NCBI GenBank assembly: GCA_902463835.1
Contig: CABQGZ010000136.1
Span: 1-7,997, forward strand
Direction: 5' to 3'
Length of the DNA: 7,997 nt
DNA from: an uncultured Lachnospiraceae bacterium
GTDB taxonomy: Bacteria; Bacillota; Clostridia; Lachnospirales; Lachnospiraceae
The notes beneath the pieces were generated by a model. The model saw nothing but the letters and a program-made list of their open reading frames with translations, made no database searches and was not told the DNA's origin. Position numbers and translations under genes: made by a program. This document shows positions 1-6,663 of the stretch, piece by piece. The first letter of the stretch is position 1. Every line of letters starts with the position of its first letter.

Positions 1-53
1 GAAAGTGGATGGAATATTCCAGAAAATACCAGAAAAGGAGATTCCTGGCAACT

Positions 54-956
54 ATGCAAAATCAATTTTATTCCAATTTCCAAATTGTCTATTCTGAGAA
101 GCCCTCCGTCACGTTGATCGAGCGCAGCGACTCCTTTCGGCTGGCTCCCTGGCTCCTTGGGGACAAGCATGTGACCTCCTACCATTACCACAATGCCTTT
201 GAGATTGGCTATTGTTTTGAAGGGAACGGATTCCATTACACCCCTTCCGGCAAATATCCTTTTCAGGCAGGCGACGCCCTCTTTATTTTACCGAAGCGTC
301 CCCACTATACCGTAAGCGCTCCCGATACTGTTTCCAAATGGATGTTTCTATATTTTGATCTTGAAGATATGCTGCGTGAGACCTTTGGATATTCCAGACT
401 TTCCAACGCAGATTCTCTGAATCTTACGTTGACCTTGTATGATTATATTTCCCGGGATTCCTTTCCCCGGATATGCGATTGTATCCTTCAGCTGATACAT
501 CAGTATCAAACCTTTCTGCCCAACCGCAATGAGATGCTTTGCTTTCAGTTTTTACAGCTGTTGTACACGATTGGCCGTGCGCAGGGGTCCTATGCTCCCT
601 GCGAGACGAGAATGGTTGACAATTACGGAAAAATGACCGAAATCGTGCACTATATCTATCAATGCACCGAATCCGGCCATATTCCCCGTATGGAAGAGCT
701 TTCCGCCCGCTTTAATATGAGTGTCTCTAATTTCCGAAAAACCTTTCGGGAGGAGGTGGGCATGGCTCCTCATGATTTCATCATGAAAGTGACCATCGAG
801 CATACACAGAAGCTTTTATTATCCTCCGATATGCGGATCCTTGACATCTGCACCGCCGCCGGCTTCCAATCGGTCTCCAGCTTCAACCGGAACTTCACCG
901 CTCTGTGCGGTATCTCGCCCCAGACTTATCGGAAGATTCATAAATCGCTGTATTAA
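54..956 (+). CDS. AraC-family transcriptional regulator with N-terminal cupin-type sensor domain
   Basis: Probable DNA-binding regulator of about 300 residues, in the usual AraC/XylS size range. The N-terminal part has the cupin-like pattern of AraC ligand-binding domains: HYHNAFEI at residues 44-51, then EGNGFHY, and AGDALFILPKRPHY near 72-85. The C-terminal 100 residues hold the paired helix-turn-helix typical of the family: EELSARFNMSVSNFRKTF around 214-232 and ILDICTAAGFQSVSSFNRNF around 262-281, ending in GISPQTYRK. Family members often sense sugars or other small molecules, but the ligand and target cannot be read from the sequence. The ATG at 54 is preferred because AAAGGAG lies at 34-40, although the 13-nt spacer is long. 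An in-frame ATG at 9 would add 15 residues (315 aa), and its own upstream region lies outside the window. The gene converges on atpC with 10 bp between the stops. Nothing in the sequence links it functionally to the ATP synthase. Confidence 0.9.
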   Translation: MQNQFYSNFQIVYSEKPSVTLIERSDSFRLAPWLLGDKHVTSYHYHNAFEIGYCFEGNGFHYTPSGKYPFQAGDALFILPKRPHYTVSAPDTVSKWMFLYFDLEDMLRETFGYSRLSNADSLNLTLTLYDYISRDSFPRICDCILQLIHQYQTFLPNRNEMLCFQFLQLLYTIGRAQGSYAPCETRMVDNYGKMTEIVHYIYQCTESGHIPRMEELSARFNMSVSNFRKTFREEVGMAPHDFIMKVTIEHTQKLLLSSDMRILDICTAAGFQSVSSFNRNFTALCGISPQTYRKIHKSLY

Positions 957-966
957 TAATAACTCT

Positions 967-1374
967 CTATCTCTTCAGATCCAGCCGCACCAGCGCCTTC
1001 TTCAAAGCTACCTCAGCTCGCATAACGTCAATCTCGGACCCATGACTGGAGAGACGCTTTTCGGCGCGCTCCTTGGCAGCCTCGGCCCGGTGGGGATCGA
1101 TCTCCTCCGGCCACTCCGCCACCTCCGCAAGAATGGTGACCTTGTCCGGCAGAATCTCCGCAAAGCCCGCCATCAGCGCCGCCAGCTTATCCCCTCCGGG
1201 CTCTTTGATGGTGAGAACACCCGGTGACACCACGGTAGTCAGCGGAATGTGGCCTTTCAATACGCCGATATCTCCGTCCTGGGCGGTGAACTCCACCATG
1301 GAGGCCTCCCCCTGGTAGAAGATTCGCTCCGGCGTGATAATCTCAATCTGAAACAAGTTATTTCCATCTGCCAA
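967..1374 (-). CDS. atpC: F1Fo ATP synthase subunit epsilon
   Basis: Central-stalk subunit of F1 that binds gamma and the c-ring and can inhibit ATP hydrolysis through its C-terminal helices. The 135 residues match the family length. Residues 1-87 form the beta-sandwich domain (LFQIEIITPERIFYQGEA near the start, DGDIGVLKGHIPL at 33-45). Residues 90-135 form the two-helix tail, beginning EIDPHRAEAAKERAEKRL. IDPHRA at 92-97 fits the I(L)DxxRA motif linked to ATP binding by epsilon in thermophilic Bacillus. Start choice: TTG at 1372-1374 is preceded, 5 nt away, by the ribosome binding site AGGGGGTGG (1380-1388). The upstream in-frame GTG at 1381-1383 (138 aa) falls inside that site, so it is less likely. 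This is the last gene of the operon. The atpD stop lies 12 nt upstream and overlaps the ribosome binding site. Confidence 0.96.
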   Translation of the reverse strand: MADGNNLFQIEIITPERIFYQGEASMVEFTAQDGDIGVLKGHIPLTTVVSPGVLTIKEPGGDKLAALMAGFAEILPDKVTILAEVAEWPEEIDPHRAEAAKERAEKRLSSHGSEIDVMRAEVALKKALVRLDLKR

Positions 1375-1379
1375 ATGTA

Positions 1380-1388
1380 CCACCCCCT
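1380..1388 (-). promoter_or_regulatory. Ribosome binding site of atpC overlapping the atpD stop
   Basis: AGGGGGTGG starts within the atpD TAG (1387-1389) and lies 5 nt from TTG at 1372-1374. The alternative GTG (1381-1383) lies inside it, which argues for the TTG start. The overlap suggests that ribosomes ending atpD help start atpC. Confidence 0.65.
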
Positions 1389-2778
1389 ACTTCATACGGG
1401 CGCGTACTTCATCAATGCTTCCTGCATTCAGGAAATGGCCCTCCGGCACGTCGTCATGTTTTCCGTCCAGTATCTCCTTGAAACCGCGAATGGTCTCGGA
1501 GATTGGAACATATTTACCGTCCATTCCCGTGAACTGGGTTGCCACGAAGAAGGGCTGTGACAGGAACCGCTGCACCTTTCTGGCGCGGCTCACCACAAGC
1601 TTGTCATCCTCGGACAGCTCGTCCATACCAAGGATCGCGATGATATCCTGTAATTCCTTATACTTCTGAAGGATCTCCTGCACTCCACGGGCCACCTCGA
1701 AATGCTCCTGGCCCACCACTCTGGGATCCAGAATGCGGGAGGTGGACTCCAAGGGGTCTACCGCCGGATAGATACCAAGCTCCACAACGGAACGGGACAA
1801 TACGGTGGTGGCATCCAGATGGGCAAAGGTGGTAGCCGGAGCCGGGTCTGTCAGGTCGTCGGCGGGCACATATACCGCCTGCACCGAAGTGATGGAGCCG
1901 TTCTTTGTGGATGTGATTCGCTCCTGCAGGGCGCCCATCTCCGTCTGCAGCGTGGGCTGATAGCCCACCGCCGAAGGCATACGGCCCAGCAGCGCGGACA
2001 CCTCAGAGCCTGCCTGGGTAAAGCGGAAGATATTGTCGATGAACAGCAGCACGTCCTTTCCGCCCTTGTCACGGAAATATTCCGCCATGGTAAGTCCGGT
2101 CAGGCCCACACGCATACGGGCTCCGGGGGGCTCGTTCATCTGTCCGAAGACCATGCAGGTCTTATCGATAACTCCGGATTCCTTCATCTCATAATACAGG
2201 TCGTTTCCTTCACGGGTACGCTCGCCCACGCCGGTGAACACGGAATAACCGCCGTGCTCTGTTGCGATGTTGTGGATCAGCTCCTGGATCAGCACCGTCT
2301 TACCTACGCCTGCGCCGCCGAAAAGACCGATCTTACCGCCCTTCTGATAGGGGCACAGCAGGTCTACCACCTTGATACCGGTCTCCAGCATCTCCATGGA
2401 TGTGGCCTGTTCTTCAAAGGCCGGGGCTTTTCTGTGGATGGGCAGGTACTCTACTCCTGTGGGAGGATCTATCTCATCAATGGGGTCGCCCAGAACGTTA
2501 AACATACGTCCCAGGGTCTTCTCGCCCACCGGAACCGAGATGGGCGCGCCGGTTGCAACTGCATCCATTCCGCGCACCAGTCCGTCGGTGGGGCCCATGG
2601 CAATACATCGCACTGTATCATCACCCAGATGCTGGGAAACTTCAACGACGAGCTTTTTGTCATCCTTTAAGGGGATGTGGATCGCCTCGTTGATTTCCGG
2701 CAGCTTGCTGTCGGCGAATTTGATGTCTAAGACTGCGCCGATGATCTGAGTGATCTTGCCTATATTTTTTTCTGCCAT
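1387..2778 (-). CDS. atpD: F1Fo ATP synthase catalytic subunit beta
   Basis: Catalytic subunit of the alpha3beta3 head; it makes ATP from ADP and phosphate (or hydrolyses it) as gamma rotates. The 463 residues are full family length. Visible motifs are the P-loop GGAGVGKT at 154-161 (K160, T161), GERTREGND at 185-193 with catalytic E186, the Walker B strand DVLLFIDN at 242-249 (D248), the alpha/beta signature PAVDPLESTS at 338-347, and DELSEDD at 386-392, which corresponds to the DELSEED lever that pushes on gamma. The ATG at 2776-2778 gives the usual N-terminus (MAEKNIGKITQIIG) and has AAGGAG at 2788-2793 with a 9-nt spacer. An ATG at 2820 would add 14 residues unlike the family and has no matching site. 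The gene follows atpG after 69 nt and precedes atpC by 12 nt. All catalytic residues are present. Confidence 0.99.
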   Translation of the reverse strand: MAEKNIGKITQIIGAVLDIKFADSKLPEINEAIHIPLKDDKKLVVEVSQHLGDDTVRCIAMGPTDGLVRGMDAVATGAPISVPVGEKTLGRMFNVLGDPIDEIDPPTGVEYLPIHRKAPAFEEQATSMEMLETGIKVVDLLCPYQKGGKIGLFGGAGVGKTVLIQELIHNIATEHGGYSVFTGVGERTREGNDLYYEMKESGVIDKTCMVFGQMNEPPGARMRVGLTGLTMAEYFRDKGGKDVLLFIDNIFRFTQAGSEVSALLGRMPSAVGYQPTLQTEMGALQERITSTKNGSITSVQAVYVPADDLTDPAPATTFAHLDATTVLSRSVVELGIYPAVDPLESTSRILDPRVVGQEHFEVARGVQEILQKYKELQDIIAILGMDELSEDDKLVVSRARKVQRFLSQPFFVATQFTGMDGKYVPISETIRGFKEILDGKHDDVPEGHFLNAGSIDEVRARMK

Positions 2779-2800
2779 TACTTCACTCTCCTTGTAATTG

Positions 2801-2845
2801 TTGAGGCAGTTTTCCTGCAATAAAAGAACATTAAAATATCCTCAA
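2801..2845. repeat. Inverted repeat in the atpG-atpD gap
   Basis: TTGAGG (2801-2806) and CCTCAA (2840-2845) are complementary arms. A smaller hairpin, GCAG-5 nt-CTGC, lies at 2806-2818. Together they fill most of the 69-nt atpG-atpD gap, ahead of the atpD ribosome binding site (AAGGAG, 2788-2793). The short stems in an A/T-rich region make this only a weak candidate for an mRNA structure. Confidence 0.3.
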
Positions 2846-2847
2846 TT

Positions 2848-3705
2848 TTATGATATTGCTTCTGCGCCGGCGATGATCTCCGTCAATTCCTGGGTGATAC
2901 TGCTCTGGCGCGCTCTGTTGTACATTAAGGTCAGATCGCTGATCATTTCCTCCGCGTTGTTGGTGGCGGAATCCATGGCCTGCATTCTGGCTCCGTTCTC
3001 GCTGGCTACGGCTTCTACCAAGGCTCCGTAGAATAGGCTGGTCACATACTTGGGTATGATCATGTTCAATGCCTCTTCTTCGTTGGGCTCGTAATTCATC
3101 AGGGTCTTGGTGTCTGCTTCCGCCAGTTCTACATCGTCGAATTCAACCGGCAGAAGCTTCATCATGGTGGGAACCTGGCTCACTGTATTTTTGAAATGGG
3201 TGTAGGCCAGATAAATCTCTCCTACCTCACCGCTTGTGTAGGCCTCCAGCACATCGCCGCAGATCTCGGCGGCATCCGCATAAGCAGGTTCCTCCATCAC
3301 TTCCGAGTAATCAGCCACGATCTCATAACCCTTGCGTTCCAGCCCTTCCTTCGCCTTTCGGCCGATGGCATATATCTTCACATCTTCCTTGGGAAGCTCA
3401 CTTCCGGCAATCAGCTTGACTATATTGGAATTATAGCCCCCTGCCAATCCTCGGTTGGAAGATATCACAACAATCGCTTTCTTTTCGGATCCACCCGGTT
3501 TTAAGTAAGGATGGCTGATATTTCCAGATCGTGCCAGCATAGACGTAACCGTTCGATACATGTAATTAAAATAAGGATTCGCAGACTCCGCATGCCCTCT
3601 GGCTTTCTGCAGTTTCACAGTCGAAACCAGCTTCATAGCCTTTGTAATCTGCTGCGTACTCTGAATACTGCCTTTCCTTAACTTAATATCTCTCAATGAA
3701 GCCAC
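2848..3705 (-). CDS. atpG: F1Fo ATP synthase subunit gamma
   Basis: Rotor shaft of F1: an antiparallel coiled coil inside the alpha3beta3 ring that couples c-ring rotation to catalysis. The 285 residues are typical. The N-terminal helix has QQITKAMKLVSTVKLQKA (about 18-35), the Rossmann-like domain has SSNRGLAGGYNSNI (about 82-95), and the C-terminal helix ends with the family signature SITQELTEIIAGAEAI (269-284). The start is GTG (3703-3705), with AGGTGG centred about 12 nt upstream. It gives MASLRDIKLRKGSIQST, the expected N-terminus. The gene begins 17 nt after the atpA stop (TAG at 3723-3725). No insertion of the kind that confers redox regulation in chloroplast gamma is seen. Confidence 0.98.
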   Translation of the reverse strand: MASLRDIKLRKGSIQSTQQITKAMKLVSTVKLQKARGHAESANPYFNYMYRTVTSMLARSGNISHPYLKPGGSEKKAIVVISSNRGLAGGYNSNIVKLIAGSELPKEDVKIYAIGRKAKEGLERKGYEIVADYSEVMEEPAYADAAEICGDVLEAYTSGEVGEIYLAYTHFKNTVSQVPTMMKLLPVEFDDVELAEADTKTLMNYEPNEEEALNMIIPKYVTSLFYGALVEAVASENGARMQAMDSATNNAEEMISDLTLMYNRARQSSITQELTEIIAGAEAIS

Positions 3706-3722
3706 TCTATCTCACCACCTCT

Positions 3723-5228
3723 CTACCGGAATGCAGCCTTACACTCCTCTATCGCCTTCACCAACGCCGCTTCCGTCTCCTCCTTCAGCTCCCGATCGGT
3801 ACGGATCGCCTCCGGAATCTCCGGATACTTGGTGTCTATAAATTCAAACAGTTCCTTCTCAAACCGCAGCACATCCTCCACCGGAATATCCAGCAGATAT
3901 TTTCTCGTCGCCGCGTAAATGATCATAACCTGGTATTCCACCGCCATGGGCTTATACTGGGGCTGCTTGAGCATCTCACGGATGCGCTCGCCCTGTGCCA
4001 GACGTTCACTGGTATCTGCGTCAAGCTCGGAGCCGAACTGGGCAAATGCTGCCAGCTCCCGATACTGTGCCAGTTCCACACGAATCGGCCCCGCGATCTT
4101 CTTCATGGCCTTGATCTGGGCAGCGCCTCCCACACGGGATACGGACAAGCCGGCATTGACGGCCGGGCGAAAGCCCGCGTTGAACATCTCTGTCTCCAGA
4201 TAGATCTGGCCGTCTGTGATGGAGATCACGTTGGTGGGAATGTACGCGGACACGTCTCCTGCCTGAGTCTCGATGATGGGCAGCGCCGTCAGGGAGCCGC
4301 CGCCTAATTTGTCTGATAGTCTTGCCGCCCGCTCCAGCAGTCTGGAGTGGAGATAGAATACATCCCCGGGATAAGCCTCACGGCCTGGGGGTCTGCGGAG
4401 CAGCAAGGAGAGTGTACGGTAAGCCGTTGCGTGCTTACTCAGGTCGTCGTACACCACCAGCACATCCTGGCCGTTCTCCATCCACTCCTCGCCGATGGCG
4501 CAGCCCGCGTAGGGCGCAATATACTGTAAGGGCGCAAGCTCGCTGGCTGTGGAGGCCACCACAATGGTGTAAGCCATAGCGCCGAACTCCTCCAGCGTCT
4601 TCACAATGGTAGCCACAGTGGACGCTTTCTGTCCGATGGCCACATAGATACATTTTACGCCCTGTCCCTTCTGATTGATGATGGTATCGATAGCGATGGC
4701 CGTCTTACCTGTCTGACGGTCGCCGATGATCAGCTCACGCTGTCCCCTTCCGATGGGCACCATGGAGTCGATGGCCTTGATACCTGTCTGTAAGGGGGTA
4801 TCCACCGATTTCCGGGAGATAACGCCGGAGGCCACCCGCTCAATCTGTCTGTATTTGTCTGTCTCAATGGGGCCTTTTCCGTCGATGGGCTGTCCCAGCG
4901 CATTGACCACACGCCCGATCATGGCGTCGCCTACCGGAACCTCAACCACCCTTCCGGTGGTCTTTACCGTATCGCCCTCATTAATATTTTTCATATCGCC
5001 CAGCAGAACCGCGCCGACATTGTCCTCCTCCAGGTTCAGTACCATGCCGTAGACCTCTCCCGGGAACTCCAGCAGCTCGCCCTGCATGGCGTTCATGAGA
5101 CCATGGATACGGGCGATTCCGTCCGCCACCTGAATGACGGTTCCCACGTCAGACACTTCCAGCGTGGACGCGTATCGCTTGATCTGTTCCTTGATGACAG
5201 AACTGATTTCTTCCGGTCTTAAATTCAT
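3723..5228 (-). CDS. atpA: F1Fo ATP synthase subunit alpha
   Basis: Non-catalytic nucleotide-binding subunit of the alpha3beta3 head that also supplies the arginine finger to the beta site. The 501 residues match the family. Motifs are the P-loop GDRQTGKT at 169-176, Q200 in VAIGQKAST (the non-catalytic replacement of the beta glutamate), Walker B VLVVYDDLSKH at 256-266, the signature PAVNAGLSVS at 355-364 and arginine finger R365 in SRVGGAAQ. The N-terminal MNLRPEEISSVIKEQI is the delta-binding helix. Start choice: ATG at 5226-5228 has AGGTGA (5238-5243) 9 nt upstream and forms a 4-nt ATGA overlap with the atpH stop, which suggests translational coupling. The in-frame ATG at 5235-5237 (504 aa) lies directly against that site and is less likely. 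Confidence 0.98.
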   Translation of the reverse strand: MNLRPEEISSVIKEQIKRYASTLEVSDVGTVIQVADGIARIHGLMNAMQGELLEFPGEVYGMVLNLEEDNVGAVLLGDMKNINEGDTVKTTGRVVEVPVGDAMIGRVVNALGQPIDGKGPIETDKYRQIERVASGVISRKSVDTPLQTGIKAIDSMVPIGRGQRELIIGDRQTGKTAIAIDTIINQKGQGVKCIYVAIGQKASTVATIVKTLEEFGAMAYTIVVASTASELAPLQYIAPYAGCAIGEEWMENGQDVLVVYDDLSKHATAYRTLSLLLRRPPGREAYPGDVFYLHSRLLERAARLSDKLGGGSLTALPIIETQAGDVSAYIPTNVISITDGQIYLETEMFNAGFRPAVNAGLSVSRVGGAAQIKAMKKIAGPIRVELAQYRELAAFAQFGSELDADTSERLAQGERIREMLKQPQYKPMAVEYQVMIIYAATRKYLLDIPVEDVLRFEKELFEFIDTKYPEIPEAIRTDRELKEETEAALVKAIEECKAAFR

Positions 5229-5791
5229 GGAGCGCATTCACCTACTTTCAACTGTATTTTCGATAATTCTCTGGTCAGATTCTGTAATTTGGTTCGAATG
5301 CTGCTGTCCACCACTCTGTCACCAATCCGAATTACCATTCCGCCTATCAGACTCTCGTCCACGGAAAAATGCATTTCAAAGGATACATATTTCGTGGTCG
5401 CAAGCAATTTTTCCTGTATCTGCGCCTTCTGTGCGTCCCGTAGGGGGCGGGCGGAGGTCACATAGGCCGTACCAATATTTTTGTATTCCTTTACCCGGTC
5501 CAGGAAGTAGGAAAATACCCCTTCCATCTCACCGTAGTGATTCTTGGAAACAAGCATTCTCATAAGACCCAGCAGTTCATCGCTGATACGTCCCTTGAAA
5601 ATATTCTCCAGAATCTGTATCTTTTCTTCTTTTACGATCTTCGGGTGATTCATCAATGTGGATAATTCGCCGTTCTCGTGCAGGATCTGTGAGACGCCCG
5701 AAACCTCCGTCTGGAGCTCATCCACCCAGCCAGCCTCCACGGCAAGCTCAAACAATGCATCCCCATAGGTCTTGGATACTAGCTTTGCCAT
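5225..5791 (-). CDS. atpH: F1Fo ATP synthase subunit delta
   Basis: Peripheral-stalk subunit (OSCP/delta family) that holds the top of the alpha3beta3 head to the b subunits so the head does not spin with the rotor. The 188 residues are typical. The N-terminal helical domain starts MAKLVSKTYGDALFELAVE, and KNHYGEMEGVFSYFLDRV lies around 83-100. The C-terminal part has the conserved VDESLIGGMVIRIGDRVVD (144-162) followed by SIRTKLQNLTREL. The ATG at 5789-5791 has AGGTGA at 5798-5803, 6 nt away, inside the end of atpF. The gene overlaps atpF by 13 nt and atpA by 4 nt, the tightest part of the operon. It is the one low-copy F1 subunit here that keeps an ATG start. Confidence 0.97.
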   Translation of the reverse strand: MAKLVSKTYGDALFELAVEAGWVDELQTEVSGVSQILHENGELSTLMNHPKIVKEEKIQILENIFKGRISDELLGLMRMLVSKNHYGEMEGVFSYFLDRVKEYKNIGTAYVTSARPLRDAQKAQIQEKLLATTKYVSFEMHFSVDESLIGGMVIRIGDRVVDSSIRTKLQNLTRELSKIQLKVGECAP

Positions 5792-6294
5792 GTGCTCTCA
5801 CCTATTTCCTTCAACGTCTCTTCCACCAGCGTATCCTGAATCGTTGTGTCGATGGAGGCTGCCACAGCCTTCCCTGCCATCATGGATGCGATGGAGATCA
5901 TTTCCTGCTTCATCTCATCCAGCACCCGCTTCTTCTCCAGCTGTGCCTCTTCGTTGGCACGCAGAAGGATGCGGGCGGCCTCCTCCCTGGCTTCCTCCAC
6001 AATCCGGGCTTCGTTCTTCAAAGCCTTTCTGCGGGCTTCACTTAAGATCTCATCCGCTTCCTTGTCCACGTTGGCAAGCTTCGCTTCATACTCCGCCTTT
6101 AACGCTGCCGCGTCCACCTTGCTCTCCTGCGCCTCTGCGATGTCCCGACCGATCCGTTCCTTCCGGTCCTCCAGCATCTTGCGCACAGGGTCGAACAGAA
6201 GATAGGACATCAGCGTAAACAGCACGAATACGGCGATTGCCAGCAGAATCGTGTCATGAAGAAGCTGTGGATCCAAATCAACTAATCTCTCCAA
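5779..6294 (-). CDS. atpF: F1Fo ATP synthase subunit b
   Basis: Stator subunit: two copies run from the membrane beside subunit a up to delta. The 171 residues show one N-terminal membrane helix (about 12-34, LHDTILLAIAVFVLFTLMSY), then FDPVRKMLEDRKERI, then a long charged Ala/Glu/Lys-rich coiled coil to about residue 135 and a short delta-binding tail. The start is TTG at 6292-6294. It is well supported because AAGGAGG (6302-6308) lies 7 nt upstream and the resulting N-terminus, MERLVDLDPQLLHDTI, fits the family. No in-frame ATG occurs before the membrane helix. The gene lies 44 nt after atpE and its end overlaps atpH by 13 nt. The intervening gap contains a diverged copy of the atpE tail. 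There is a single atpF, with no atpF' paralogue. Confidence 0.96.
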   Translation of the reverse strand: MERLVDLDPQLLHDTILLAIAVFVLFTLMSYLLFDPVRKMLEDRKERIGRDIAEAQESKVDAAALKAEYEAKLANVDKEADEILSEARRKALKNEARIVEEAREEAARILLRANEEAQLEKKRVLDEMKQEMISIASMMAGKAVAASIDTTIQDTLVEETLKEIGESTWQS

Positions 6295-6301
6295 TGCCTG
6301 G

Positions 6302-6308
6302 CCTCCTT
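6302..6308 (-). promoter_or_regulatory. Ribosome binding site of atpF (TTG start)
   Basis: AAGGAGG with a 7-nt spacer to TTG at 6292-6294. It decides the TTG start of subunit b. It sits 5 nt downstream of a possible hairpin formed by the two GGTACC palindromes at 6315-6320 and 6343-6348. Confidence 0.85.
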
Positions 6309-6309
6309 T

Positions 6310-6359
6310 TCTATGGTACCAACCGTTTTACTGACATCTTACGGTACCAGCGGTTTTAC
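6310..6359 (-). repeat. Diverged tandem duplication of the atpE 3' end
   Basis: Minus-strand copy 1 (6359 down to 6340) contains the last codons of atpE, encoding VKPLVP then stop. Copy 2 (6331 down to 6312) lies in the atpE-atpF gap and would read VKRLVP then TAG. The 20-nt units differ at 3 positions and have a 28-nt period, so copy 2 is out of frame with atpE. Each copy contains the palindrome GGTACC. The two palindromes can pair in RNA as an 8-pair stem (one G-U) around a 20-nt loop that holds the atpE stop, just before the atpF ribosome binding site. Confidence 0.75.
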
Positions 6360-6599
6360 GAAAAGGAGGAGCAGAGCTACCAACAGACCATAAAGACCGG
6401 TGGTCTCCGCCACGGCCTGGCCCAAAAGCATCGTCGATGTGATCTCGGATTTGGCTCCTGGATTGCGGCCCACAGCCGCCGCTGCGTGTCCTGCCGCGAT
6501 ACCCTGTCCAATACCAGGTCCGATACCTGCGATGACGGCCAGACCTGCGCCGATTGCTGAGCATGCTAAGATTAATTCTGTTCCTGTAATGTTTTCCAT
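6339..6599 (-). CDS. atpE: F1Fo ATP synthase subunit c (predicted Na+-binding proteolipid)
   Basis: Small hairpin membrane protein that forms the rotating c-ring. The 86 residues make two membrane helices (about 8-42 and 53-82) joined by the polar loop VGRNPGAKSE, whose RNP contacts gamma and epsilon. Helix 1 has the close-packing glycine series (G17, G19, G25, G27, G29, G31, G33). The ion-carrying carboxylate is E65 in GQAVAETTGLYG. Q32 in P28-x-x-x-Q32, V63, E65, T66, T67 and Y70 fall at the same positions as the Na+ ligands of the Ilyobacter tartaricus and Propionigenium modestum c subunits, with Thr in place of Ser66. Purely H+-coupled c subunits usually lack this polar set, so Na+ coupling is inferred. 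The start ATG has AAGGAGG (6609-6615) with a 9-nt spacer, behind an A-rich, poorly structured leader, which fits the need for many copies. Confidence 0.98.
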   Translation of the reverse strand: MENITGTELILACSAIGAGLAVIAGIGPGIGQGIAAGHAAAAVGRNPGAKSEITSTMLLGQAVAETTGLYGLLVALLLLFVKPLVP

Positions 6600-6663
6600 T
6601 TGTGAATTCCTCCTTGGGTTTTTCTGTTTTTCTTTTACTGCTATTTTCTTACGGCAGTTCCTT
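6600..6663 (-). promoter_or_regulatory. A-rich leader and ribosome binding site of atpE
   Basis: The 64 nt between the atpB stop and the atpE ATG are strongly A-rich in the mRNA sense (AAAAGAAAAACAGAAAAACC before the site) and end in AAGGAGG (6609-6615) with a 9-nt spacer. Little stable pairing is visible. In E. coli the corresponding gap is a known translational enhancer for the high-copy c subunit. A similar role here is inferred from position and lack of structure. Confidence 0.5.

Noticed and set aside
493..508. Perfect 6-bp inverted repeat TGATAC-4 nt-GTATCA inside the AraC-type gene
   Set aside because: It is within conserved-length coding sequence, is not followed by a T-run on either strand, and is of a size that can arise by chance.
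897..911. ACCGC-5 nt-GCGGT hairpin near the end of the AraC-type gene, considered as a terminator
   Set aside because: The stem is only 5 bp, there is no T-tract on either strand, and it lies inside the second helix-turn-helix region.
1702..2670. 322-residue plus-strand open frame opposite atpD
   Set aside because: It lies wholly antisense to the conserved beta subunit, has low-complexity His/Gly/Leu-rich composition and no recognisable domain. It reflects the codon usage of atpD.
3696..4307. 203-residue plus-strand open frame opposite atpA
   Set aside because: It is antisense to a highly conserved gene, with no ribosome binding site and no family resemblance.
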